From DATLNF01 sp046590575 (GTDB lineage: Bacteria; Actinomycetota; Actinomycetes; BP-191): DNA of 64,000 nucleotides. Numbering within the stretch: position 1 is the stretch's first letter; the number at the start of each line of letters is the position of its first letter. The stretch covers positions 1-64,000 of the forward strand of contig JBKJUS010000169.1 of NCBI GenBank assembly GCA_046590575.1, written 5' to 3'. The notes beneath the pieces are model-generated. The model saw only the letters and a program-made list of their open reading frames with translations, did no database searches and was not told the origin of the DNA. Positions 33,568 through 41,101 of this stretch are shown piece by piece. The translations under genes were made by a program, and so were the position numbers.

Positions 33568-35234
33568 CAGGCGATCGGCTCTGTTCGGCCGCCGGCGCGC
33601 GCAGACCTGGTCGCAGCCTGCATCACCTCGATGTTTCGGCGTGAGCCCTCGGGGGTGACTGACATCGGCGCGCCGGACTGGAGGTGCTCCGCCAGCTCTC
33701 GATGGAACGGCTGCGCCGGTGGCTTGGGATACGACAGCTGCTGGACCGAGATCCCGCCGGCGCCATCTGGACGCCAGACACTGATCGTGGCGGGCGATTC
33801 TGCCGCGGCGAGACGGTCCTCGGTCAGGTTGCCGATCGCGTCACGCGCGACCACCGACTCGGTCCGCCAGTCACCGCGCACCGCCCCGTGAGTGCCGAGC
33901 GCCAACCACTTGGGCTTGAGCGCCGCGGCGATGTCGGAGTGCACGAACTCCGCCTCGACACCGTCGGCAAAGTGGATCAGCACTCGGCTGTGGTCCGCGT
34001 TGGATACGTCGTGCCACACACGCTTGTGGGTCGTCGCGCTGACCGACTGAACCTGCTGCGGGATCAGGTCGAGAATCCAGTCGATGTAGTGCGAGCCCCA
34101 GTCGTAGATCGCGCCACCGGACACGGCTGCGTCGCTGTGCCAGTAGTTGCACGGGTGGCCGTAGCCACCGATGAACGTCTCGAGCGAAAAGAGGTCACCG
34201 ATGTCACCCGAGCTGACGACCTTCTTGAGGGTGAGGTAGTCGGCGTCCCACCGGCGGTTCTGGTAGACCGCCAGCGTACGGTCGGCGGCGCGCGCAGCGG
34301 CGATCATCGCGTCCGCCTCGTCGGTCGTCAGACAGAATGGCTTCTCGACAACGACGTGTTTGCCGGCCTCGAGAGCGCGCAGCGACCACTCCGCATGTGT
34401 GTTGGGCGGAGTCGAGATGATGACCAGGCCGACCTCGTCGTCACGGAGCAGGTCTTCGCCGGTGGCGACGCCGCGAAGCTCGGGCGCGAGTGCGCGAGCG
34501 GCAGCGACGCGCTCCGGCAGGCTGTCGCAGACCGCAGCCAGTCGTAGGCCGTTCACGGCCCCGATGGCGGCGTTGTGCTCGTGCCCGATGGCGCCGTAGC
34601 CGAGGATGCCCACCCCAACGTCCGGTCCGTCCTTTTCGCCGCTGAGCTGCCGGACGAGCCGGTGCACGATGCCGGCGTACGACGCCGCGCCAAGGCTGTC
34701 CGGCGTCGAGCCGAGCGTCAGTGCGGCGATGTTCGACGGTCCCTCGCGCAAGGCCGCGACTGGGTGGTCGACGAGGTGATGGTTGGCGGTGAGCAGCACC
34801 CGTACGTCGTCGGCAACCTTGTCGACAAGCGGCCAGGCGTCGACTAACAGCAGGTCCCCGGACCACCGGGCGGTGAGGTCACCGGCATCCGGGCCAGGCC
34901 GCACGCGTACTTCGTGCCGGGGGAGCGCCCGTGTCGCGACCAGGCCCACGAGGTCGTGGAGTGCTGTCGCGGCGCTCGCCGCGACCAGAGTGGGTCCGGC
35001 CAGGAGAAGTGCGACTCCCCGTCCGGCAGCGGAGAGCAGCGCGTCCTCGGCGGCGTCGTCGATCGGCCGGTCGGTGAGGACGATCGCCACCGTCGCGGGC
35101 GTCGTACGCACGGCTTCGAGCCCGTCGATGACCGTGACCGAGTGACCTGCTCGGGTGAGCCACCCGGCAAGGTCGTCTGCGGCAGACCGGAGGGCGGGTG
35201 CGGCGAGGTCGAGTGCGAGATGCAGCCTGGTCAT
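33567..35234 (-). CDS. Gfo/Idh/MocA oxidoreductase with extra N-terminal domain
   Basis: A 555-residue fusion. Residues from about 205 form a complete Gfo/Idh/MocA dehydrogenase (VGVGILGYGAIGHEHNAAI; GKHVVVEKPFCLT; YDWGSHYIDWILDL). The first 195 or so residues form a separate alpha/beta domain (VAIVLTDRPIDDAAEDALLS, GRGVALLLAGPTLV) that resembles ThuA/class-I glutamine-amidotransferase-like folds, but no catalytic Cys-His pair is evident. Fused ThuA-dehydrogenase pairs occur in sugar catabolism, so a carbohydrate substrate is plausible. ATG 35234 is preferred; an in-frame ATG at 35258 would add eight residues. It is coupled to the next dehydrogenase and lies 88 bp downstream of the thioesterase gene. 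Confidence 0.82.
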   Translation of the reverse strand: MTRLHLALDLAAPALRSAADDLAGWLTRAGHSVTVIDGLEAVRTTPATVAIVLTDRPIDDAAEDALLSAAGRGVALLLAGPTLVAASAATALHDLVGLVATRALPRHEVRVRPGPDAGDLTARWSGDLLLVDAWPLVDKVADDVRVLLTANHHLVDHPVAALREGPSNIAALTLGSTPDSLGAASYAGIVHRLVRQLSGEKDGPDVGVGILGYGAIGHEHNAAIGAVNGLRLAAVCDSLPERVAAARALAPELRGVATGEDLLRDDEVGLVIISTPPNTHAEWSLRALEAGKHVVVEKPFCLTTDEADAMIAAARAADRTLAVYQNRRWDADYLTLKKVVSSGDIGDLFSLETFIGGYGHPCNYWHSDAAVSGGAIYDWGSHYIDWILDLIPQQVQSVSATTHKRVWHDVSNADHSRVLIHFADGVEAEFVHSDIAAALKPKWLALGTHGAVRGDWRTESVVARDAIGNLTEDRLAAAESPATISVWRPDGAGGISVQQLSYPKPPAQPFHRELAEHLQSGAPMSVTPEGSRRNIEVMQAATRSARAGGRTEPIA

Positions 35235-35322
35235 GGCCACCAAGCCTACGGACCACATCCCGACGACGCACGTTGCAGGTGGGAAAATGACCCAGAAGGG
35301 CGCCGACGGGTTGCCGCCGCGC

Positions 35323-36135
35323 TCAAGCTATCGGTACGACGAGGCCGAGTTGGCGGCTCTGCGCCAGCAGCACCCCGGCGTCGTCGTAGATCTCGCAGTC
35401 CTCCTCGGCGAAGCCGTCCGCGACAGCGATCGTCCGGACGTGGCCGAGGCACCAACCTTTGTACGCCGATTGCGGCGGGGACCGAAAGTGGACGGTCAGG
35501 TCGACCGTCGGCACGGCCACCGGCACGGTGGAACGCAGGAAGAGGGTCGGGATCATCGCGTCGACGTAGAGCGCGAGAACGGCGGCGTCGACCGGCCGGC
35601 TGTCGGCCAGGCGAAGCCAACACCAGAACTCTGCCGGCGCCCCGGAGAAGAACGGCTTCGGCTCGACCGGCCGGTAGTCCAGACGCTGCGCCATCGGTGG
35701 CGCGGGAAATCCCGGCGGCGGCGACGGAGACGGCAGCGTCTCGGCAGGCGGAATGTGTGCTGCGGGACCGGCATCCTGAAATCCCTCAGCGCCCCGGCCC
35801 GCGCCGAGCGCGGCGAGGCCGTGCGCCACGAGCCGCTCGCCCTGCCGGAGCCGCACTTCGACGAAGGAAAGCGAACGTCCGGTGCGCGTGATGTCCACCT
35901 CGATCTCGGCCGGGCCTTCGGTAGCCGGTAAGAGGTAGTGCACGCTCAACGACCGAATCGGCTTGGGCTGGGCGTCATCTGCCGCGGCGACCGCCGCTTC
36001 GACGGCCCGGACGAGCAGCGCGGCGACGTAGCCGCCGTGGGGGCCGGTCAGGACGAACCAGGCCGGATCAACGTGGGCGGCGTACCGACCATCGGAGATA
36101 AAGGTCAGCGCGATTCCTTTGTCGAGCTCGCTCAT
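35323..36135 (-). CDS. Acyl-CoA thioesterase, double-hotdog (TesB/thioesterase-like superfamily)
   Basis: A 270-residue double-hotdog protein. Family landmarks are the start HVDPAWFVLTGPHGGYVAALLVRAV, SLSVHYLLPATEGPAEIEVDITRTGRS, and the second repeat VPTVDLTVHFRSPPQ with the C-terminal EEDCEIYDDAGVLLAQSRQ. It should hydrolyse acyl-CoA or another acyl thioester in the cytosol. Its ATG overlaps the stop of the TusA-MetE fusion gene (ATGA), which makes it part of the sulfur-transfer operon; a thioester substrate would fit chemically, but the actual substrate is unknown. Confidence 0.85.
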   Translation of the reverse strand: MSELDKGIALTFISDGRYAAHVDPAWFVLTGPHGGYVAALLVRAVEAAVAAADDAQPKPIRSLSVHYLLPATEGPAEIEVDITRTGRSLSFVEVRLRQGERLVAHGLAALGAGRGAEGFQDAGPAAHIPPAETLPSPSPPPGFPAPPMAQRLDYRPVEPKPFFSGAPAEFWCWLRLADSRPVDAAVLALYVDAMIPTLFLRSTVPVAVPTVDLTVHFRSPPQSAYKGWCLGHVRTIAVADGFAEEDCEIYDDAGVLLAQSRQLGLVVPIA

Positions 36136-37640
36136 CGTGATGCTTCCCTGAGTCGGTCTCGGGTGGTGGACAGGACGGCGAGGTGAGCTTCCGCCACCTC
36201 AGCGGTGACGATCGGGTTGTCGGCGAACGTGGCAAACCCGCAGTCCGGGTTGAGCAGCAGCCGTTCGGCTCCGAAGAGGTTGACCGCGTGCCGCCCCCGC
36301 GCGACGACTTCATCGACCGGGTCGGCCATCTGCGCCTTCTGGTTGACCAGGCCCACTCCGATCCGGCGGTCGTCGGGAAGGTCGGTGAGCACTTCCATCT
36401 CGCCCGCCCGCGGCGTACACAGCTCGAGTACGTAGGTGCCGAAATCCAGCGAGCTCAGCAGCGGGATCAGCGGCCGGTAGTCGCCCGCCAGAGCCATGGC
36501 CTCGTCCGGCGTCCAGTTGCCTCGGCATACGTGCAGGGCCAACCGGTCCGCCGGCAAGCCGGCGGTGAGCTCTTGCAGGAGACCTTGCGCAAGGTCGAGT
36601 TCGTCCCGCACGCTGCCGCGGTCGCCGAGAGCGCCGCACATGAAGGTCCGGCCGCCCTCGCCGGGTGTGCCGTAGACCACTTCGGTGAGCACCGGCTCGT
36701 CGAACTGCACCATCGCGACGCCCTCCGCCAGCAGGTGGTGCAGCTCCTCCCGGAGCACCCGCACGATGTCGCGGGCCAGATCTGCTCGGTCGTCGTACGC
36801 CCGGTCGGAGATGCACTCCATCCACATCGTCCGGGTCAGCAGGTAGGGACCCGGCAGGCTGACTTTGATCGGCCTATTCGTCAGACGGCTCACGAACTTC
36901 GCCTCGTGCACCGCGAGGGACCGACTTCGGCCGAGTGGTCCGAACACGGCTGGGTGACGGATCTGGCCGGCCGGTACGTCGAGTGCGGCCAGCTCGGCCT
37001 CGAACTGCGCCGGGTCGTCGACGTAGGGCAACAGGTCGGTGACGGGGATCAGCTGGCAGTTCTCCAGCAAGCCGCCCACGAAACTCGCGTAGTTGTCCCG
37101 GCGCTGTTCTCCGTCGGTCACCACATCCACGCCCGCGCGCAGCTGGGCCTCGACCGACAACCGGACGGCGTCGTCGGCGCTCTCCTCGAAATCGCTCTCG
37201 CTCAGCCTGGTCTCGAGGCGCTCGTGCAGCGCTCGCAGCAGCCATCGTGGTCGCGGCCAGCTGCCGACGCCCATCACCGCCAGCGGTCCGATCGATGGCG
37301 CCGGCGCCGGCGCCGGCAGCGTGGCCGGGATGGTCGGCTTGACCACCGGCTGGGTGATCGGCGCCTGCCGCCGCGCAGCGGCGAACCCGCCCTTGCTGAC
37401 CAGAAAGCTGCGTTGCGCGCCGGTCCGCCAGGTGCTGACCAGCTGGTTGCCGGTGAGCCGGCACCAGGCCGGCAGATCCTCCTCGACGGATGATTCCATC
37501 GAAAGGATCTCCAGGAGCTGACCCTGCTTCAGCGGGTCGATGTGCTTGCGGATCAGGAGCAGGAGCCCGTTACCGCAGTCGAGCTCGCCGCCGTCGAAGC
37601 TGACGTCAGGCTCGTGCGGATGCGCCCTGGGACGGCTCAC
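36132..37640 (-). CDS. TusA domain fused to core methionine-synthase (MetE C-terminal) domain
   Basis: A 502-residue fusion. Residues about 12-85 are TusA-like, with C22 in LDCGNGLLL at the sulfur-carrier position (CGNG instead of CPxP) and C60 in WCRLTGNQLV. A Pro/Ala linker (about 93-118) leads to a MetE catalytic barrel: GVGSWPRP, DGEQRRDNYASF, VQFDEPVLTE. The zinc site is complete: H370 and C372 in LHVCRGNW, E406 in VLELC, C467 in LNPDCGFAT. The MetE N-terminal half is absent. MetE zinc activates a thiolate for methylation; a fused carrier suggests that sulfur is delivered to this centre. GTG 37640 starts 14 bp after the DsrE-like stop. The reaction is unknown. Confidence 0.85.
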   Translation of the reverse strand: MSRPRAHPHEPDVSFDGGELDCGNGLLLLIRKHIDPLKQGQLLEILSMESSVEEDLPAWCRLTGNQLVSTWRTGAQRSFLVSKGGFAAARRQAPITQPVVKPTIPATLPAPAPAPSIGPLAVMGVGSWPRPRWLLRALHERLETRLSESDFEESADDAVRLSVEAQLRAGVDVVTDGEQRRDNYASFVGGLLENCQLIPVTDLLPYVDDPAQFEAELAALDVPAGQIRHPAVFGPLGRSRSLAVHEAKFVSRLTNRPIKVSLPGPYLLTRTMWMECISDRAYDDRADLARDIVRVLREELHHLLAEGVAMVQFDEPVLTEVVYGTPGEGGRTFMCGALGDRGSVRDELDLAQGLLQELTAGLPADRLALHVCRGNWTPDEAMALAGDYRPLIPLLSSLDFGTYVLELCTPRAGEMEVLTDLPDDRRIGVGLVNQKAQMADPVDEVVARGRHAVNLFGAERLLLNPDCGFATFADNPIVTAEVAEAHLAVLSTTRDRLREASR

Positions 37641-37654
37641 CGGCGTACGCCGAC

Positions 37655-38017
37655 CTAGTAGGTGACGCAGGGTGCGCCGCTGGCGAGGAACTCCACCAGC
37701 TTCGCCCCGCCGACAATCGTCGCGCCCTTGATCAGCGCGTTCTCGTCGAGACCGCGCTTCTTGAAGCAGGGGGAGCACACCCAGATGGTCCCGCCGGCCT
37801 CGACGAAGTTGGCCATCAGGTCCTTGAGCGGGGAGAAGCCGTCCTCGTGGATGTCGTCGGCGTAGCCCTCGACGGCTAGCTGCACACCATCGGTGGAGAG
37901 GAAGACGAGGGTCTCCTGATCAGACCCGGCAGCGGCATTCGCCACCACAAAACCCACCGTGACCCGGTCGGGGTCGTTCTTGGCGTTGGTCATCGACACA
38001 CAGAACTTTCCAGCCAC
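37655..38017 (-). CDS. DsrE-family sulfurtransferase-like protein
   Basis: A 120-residue DsrE/TusD-fold protein. The strand-loop VTVGFVVANAA and the C-terminal TIWVCSPCFKKRGL (C81, C84), then IVGGAKLVEFLASGA, match DsrE-like proteins in which this region holds the persulfide-carrying Cys. GTG 38017 has GGAG 5 bp upstream and starts 2 bp after the TusA-like stop, so the two are translated together. A role as partner for the TusA-like carrier, moving sulfane sulfur toward the TusA-MetE protein, is inferred from gene order. Confidence 0.85.
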   Translation of the reverse strand: MAGKFCVSMTNAKNDPDRVTVGFVVANAAAGSDQETLVFLSTDGVQLAVEGYADDIHEDGFSPLKDLMANFVEAGGTIWVCSPCFKKRGLDENALIKGATIVGGAKLVEFLASGAPCVTY

Positions 38018-38019
38018 TG

Positions 38020-38262
38020 CTACTCCTTGAGTCGTCGTTGGATGAGGTAGACGGGATGGTCGGCGGCCACCAAGGTGTGGCCCGTCATGCGGCACCATGA
38101 CGGAATGTCGGCCGGAGCGCCCGGATCGTGCGCCACGAGCTCGAACATCGCACCCGGCATGAGTGGAGCCAGGCGACGGCGGAGCTCCATGACGAGCTCT
38201 CCACAGCCGGTTTGGCCCGCGTCCCAGCGCTGCACCGCGCTGTCGTCGCTGTCCGCGGGCAC
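38020..38262 (-). CDS. TusA-like small sulfur carrier
   Basis: An 80-residue TusA-fold protein. The sulfur-carrier Cys is C20 in TGCGELVMELRRRL, again with CG rather than the usual CP motif, and a second Cys lies in DIPSWCRMTGHTLV (C57), which matches the fused TusA domain downstream. The shared CG...WCR(M/L)TG pattern suggests that the two carriers form a distinct subfamily. GTG follows GAGGAG at short spacing (about 4 bp). First gene of the operon, with about 190 bp of leader/promoter sequence before it. Confidence 0.82.
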   Translation of the reverse strand: MPADSDDSAVQRWDAGQTGCGELVMELRRRLAPLMPGAMFELVAHDPGAPADIPSWCRMTGHTLVAADHPVYLIQRRLKE

Positions 38263-38358
38263 GCGGCTCCTCTCAGCGAACTCGGCGGCGCGCTAGGAGG
38301 GGGCGTGGCGCGGACCGAGGGGTGGACGCTCGCCCGACCGGACGAGAGGCGGGTGGAC

Positions 38359-38373
38359 TCAGCGGTGTGTCAT
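38359..38373 (-). other. Tiny leader ORF (MTHR) with very strong ribosome site upstream of the tusA-like gene
   Basis: ATG ACA CAC CGC TGA preceded at 7 bp by GGAGGAGGG. It lies 97 bp before the tusA-like start. A TAGTCT at 38416-38421 (minus strand) could be the -10 of the operon promoter, making this ORF the first translated element of the mRNA. Actinobacterial sulfur genes are often preceded by short leader ORFs, but this one lacks Cys codons; its function is uncertain. Confidence 0.3.
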
Positions 38374-38450
38374 GGCGCGGCCCTCCTCCCGGTCGGTGCT
38401 CCAGCAGCGGCAGCCAGACTAGCCGGATCCGTATGGCGCCCCCGAACGCG

Positions 38451-38485
38451 AGGGATCCCCGCCGCGAGCCGCGGCGGGGATCCCT
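38451..38485 (-). terminator. Perfect 15-bp hairpin, terminator of the trypsin-like protease gene
   Basis: AGGGATCCCCGCCGC and GCGGCGGGGATCCCT are exact complements around the loop GAGCC. It lies 24 bp beyond the protease stop on the minus strand and upstream of the tusA operon promoter, so it insulates the two units. It has no long U-tract, as is usual in actinobacteria. Confidence 0.85.
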
Positions 38486-38509
38486 CTCGACGTCTGACGG
38501 TTGTGCTGG

Positions 38510-39289
38510 TTAGACGCCTGTGTTGGACGAGATGAAGGAGCGGATAGCTGGGTTGTTGATCTCGCTGTACACGCCCGGGAACTTCGGCAGGGCGCAGCTC
38601 TGGCCGTAGCTGACGACGCCGATCTGAACCGGGCCCGCAGGTGTCGGCGCAAAGAGCGGCCCCCCCGAGTCACCCTGGCAGGAGTCCTTGAGCAGCGCCG
38701 CTGCGCAGACGCCGGTTGCGTCGTCGAAGCCGAAGTTGGTCTGTCCGCATTCGGCGTCGGAGACGACGTTCAGGTCGACCTGTCGCAGCCTGCTCGTCGA
38801 GTTGAGGCCGAGCGTGGGGGTCTGGTCGCCCCAACCTGTCACCGTGACCCGGGTGCCGGCGGTCTCCAGCGCCTCGTTCGCCGCGGTGGCCAACGTGATC
38901 GCCGGCGAGGTTGTCACGGACGTCAGCTTCAGCAGCGCGACGTCGTGGGTGGAGTTCTCGTACGCCGGGTGCACGATCACCTGAGAGACCTTGATCCGCT
39001 GACCCTTGCTCGCGTCGGCGAGATTGGTGCGACCCGTCACGACGAACAGGTCGTTGGCGCTGCCGTCGGCGACGCAGTGTGCTGCGGTCAGCACCCAGCT
39101 GGCGCTGATCACGCTGCCGCCGCAGAAGGCGAATCCAGAGCCGTCCTGAATAGAGGCCATGAACGGAAAGGCGCCTTCAGTGGCCGCCGAGCCGCCGACG
39201 ACCGCCTGACTCGGCGCCGCGGCGATCAGGGTGCCGCCACACGCCAGGCTGGCAGCGGCGAGGGTTCGTACGAGGAAGCCGAGACGCAT
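38510..39289 (-). CDS. Secreted trypsin-like serine protease (S1)
   Basis: A 259-residue extracellular protease. A signal peptide (about 1-28, ending APSQA) is followed by VVGGSAATEGAFPFMASIQ, the conserved mature start of chymotrypsin-fold enzymes. The triad is complete: His in LTAAHCV, Asp in HDVALLKL, Ser in SCQGDSGGPL. The Asp six residues before that Ser (in KDSCQGDSGG) predicts trypsin-like Arg/Lys specificity. Three Cys pairs typical of the family are visible. ATG 39289 is chosen to begin the signal peptide; in-frame ATGs upstream lack a ribosome site. Followed by a strong hairpin. Confidence 0.9.
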   Translation of the reverse strand: MRLGFLVRTLAAASLACGGTLIAAAPSQAVVGGSAATEGAFPFMASIQDGSGFAFCGGSVISASWVLTAAHCVADGSANDLFVVTGRTNLADASKGQRIKVSQVIVHPAYENSTHDVALLKLTSVTTSPAITLATAANEALETAGTRVTVTGWGDQTPTLGLNSTSRLRQVDLNVVSDAECGQTNFGFDDATGVCAAALLKDSCQGDSGGPLFAPTPAGPVQIGVVSYGQSCALPKFPGVYSEINNPAIRSFISSNTGV

Positions 39290-39389
39290 GCGGATGTCCG
39301 ATCGGTCGGGGAAAGGTGTCATATGTCCTAACGCCGGACCGACCGGATCCATTCGCGTGTATCTCTCACTTCTCGGTGAGATCGTGGTG

Positions 39390-39662
39390 TCAGGCAGGCG
39401 AGGTCGCCAGGTTGCGCCCGATCCGGACCAGCGTGACTCCCATCAGCATCAGCGTGATGGCGGTGAGCACGACGAAGAGCAGGTTCAGGCCAGTCAACGG
39501 CAGAGTGCCGTTGGCCACGCCCTGAACGGTCGCTACGAGGGGATTGGCGTTCTGGGTGATCTTGACGCCGAGGACCTCGGCATTGCTCTGGCTGGCCAGG
39601 GTGCCGACCACCGGGGTTGCGGTGGCGCCGGCGACGATGGTGCCCGTAGTGGCGTGGTACAT
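39390..39662 (-). CDS. Small LPLTG-tail membrane protein lacking an N-terminal signal
   Basis: A 90-residue protein whose C-terminus is a textbook sortase-type sorting signal: LPLTG, then a hydrophobic stretch (LNLLFVVLTAITLMLMGVTLV) and RIGRN. Yet the N-terminus (MYHATTGTIVAGATATPVVG) has no obvious signal peptide. GGAGG lies 9 bp before the ATG, so the short form is probably what is made. It follows the glycosyltransferase gene by 45 bp and is likely in its operon. It could be a tail-anchored membrane protein rather than a sortase substrate. Confidence 0.7.
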   Translation of the reverse strand: MYHATTGTIVAGATATPVVGTLASQSNAEVLGVKITQNANPLVATVQGVANGTLPLTGLNLLFVVLTAITLMLMGVTLVRIGRNLATSPA

Positions 39663-39707
39663 GAAGCTGTCCTCCAGTGCGAGATGGGGAAGTGCGGGGA
39701 ATTTTCG

Positions 39708-40874
39708 TTACCAGCTCAAGGGCTTGCTGCGCATCACCAGCCAGGCTGATCGGACCGACCATGCTTGACCGACGAGCGTGAGCAGCTCGGTCGGCAGGAC
39801 GGTCACGGCGAGCACGCAGTCGAGCCAGGTGCGACCGCGCATCTTCCAGGCCACGACGAGCCGGTCCATGGCCGCCAGAGCGAAGGGCAGTGCCCAGAAC
39901 CAGTTGACCTGCACGGGTAGATCGAGCACCAGGATCAACAGCCAGGCGGTCAGACCCAGCACGCGTAGGACGACGCCGAAGAGCATGGTTGCGTACGCCC
40001 ACCAGTTGCGACGCGTCCACGGCGTCCAGCCCTCGCGGACCATCTCCTGGAACGTTCCGCCGGACCAGCGCAGCCGTTGCTGCCACAAAGCGCGCAGAGT
40101 CACCGGCGTGTCTGTAAAGGCGAGGGCGTGCGGGGAGACGCGGATCTGCCAGCGGGCGGCGCGCAGGTTGAGCGAGAGCCGGTAGTCCTCCACGATGCTG
40201 TCGGTCGCCCACGGCGCACCCTCGGCGCGTGCGACCTGGTGCAGAGCCGCATTGCGGAAGAGCGACCCGAAGCCGCCGAGCACCTCGGTGGAGAACTTTC
40301 GGCGGACCAGGCTGCGGTCGTACGCCGCGAAGTCCAGCGCCAGCAGATGCCACAGCACGGTGCTCCACCAGGACATGCCGGCCGGGGGAACCTTGTTCAG
40401 CGGCCGACCGCAGATGCCACCGATGCCGTGCTCGGCACTCATCTGCGTGCGCATCCGTTCGATGCAGCGCGGGTCGAGGATCGTGTCAGCATCCATAGAG
40501 ACGACGAACCGCGCATCCTGGCCGTAGCGGGTCCATGCCTGGTTGAGTGCCCCGGCCTTCCGATGGGGGTTGTCCACGGTTTCCATCACGACGACGGGGT
40601 AGCGACGAGCGATCTCTACCGTCTGGTCGGTGCAGTTGTCCGCCACCACCACGACGAGGGCGGGGCGATAGGTCTGGGCGAGCACGGACTCGATCGCGGC
40701 GGCGATCTGGTCTTCCTCGTTGTGCGCCGGGATCAACACGACCGTGCGCTGAAAGTCCGGACGATGTCCGCGACGGCGACCAGCGCGACGGGGGGCGTTC
40801 GGCGTAGGTCGATGGCCATCCCGGGGCAGCCCGCGGCCGGAGATGGCAGCGGGATCAAGGCTGCGGACGAGCAT
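39708..40874 (-). CDS. Membrane-associated family 2 glycosyltransferase
   Basis: A 388-residue processive-type GT2 enzyme. The catalytic domain opens TVVLIPAHNEEDQIAAAIESVLAQ; D residues lie in VADNCTD and VSMDADT, the base in IVEDYRLSLN, and the acceptor motif QQRLRW is present. The last 120 residues form about four membrane helices. This set is typical of enzymes making beta-linked polysaccharide (poly-GlcNAc, cellulose-like or hyaluronan-like). An Arg-rich stretch of 30 residues precedes the domain. No other polysaccharide genes are adjacent except the LPLTG protein downstream. Divergent from the GH18 gene. Confidence 0.88.
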   Translation of the reverse strand: MLVRSLDPAAISGRGLPRDGHRPTPNAPRRAGRRRGHRPDFQRTVVLIPAHNEEDQIAAAIESVLAQTYRPALVVVVADNCTDQTVEIARRYPVVVMETVDNPHRKAGALNQAWTRYGQDARFVVSMDADTILDPRCIERMRTQMSAEHGIGGICGRPLNKVPPAGMSWWSTVLWHLLALDFAAYDRSLVRRKFSTEVLGGFGSLFRNAALHQVARAEGAPWATDSIVEDYRLSLNLRAARWQIRVSPHALAFTDTPVTLRALWQQRLRWSGGTFQEMVREGWTPWTRRNWWAYATMLFGVVLRVLGLTAWLLILVLDLPVQVNWFWALPFALAAMDRLVVAWKMRGRTWLDCVLAVTVLPTELLTLVGQAWSVRSAWLVMRSKPLSW

Positions 40875-41101
40875 GAGCTCTGGTCCCTTCGGCCGTCTTG
40901 GAGGTGGGTTGTCTGGTTTGTCTGGCTACGTCGCTTTCCGTAGTCAGACGGTTGCTTGCTCTACGTTGCCCGCATTTCCCTCGTTCACGCTGGATGCACT
41001 GCGTAGCCCAAGCCACACTGGGCTTACCTTCGGCGGGAAGGGTTACAGCCCCGGCCAGGCGCACCCGACACGGTTCAGGACGCCACCGCCGAGGAGCCCT
41101 T

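Noticed and set aside
40875..41101. Upstream extension of the GH18 gene and direct repeats TTGTCTGG
   Set aside because: The extended N-terminus is Arg/Cys-rich and lacks a ribosome site, while GTG 41102 has one and begins a signal peptide; the 8-bp repeats are too short to interpret.
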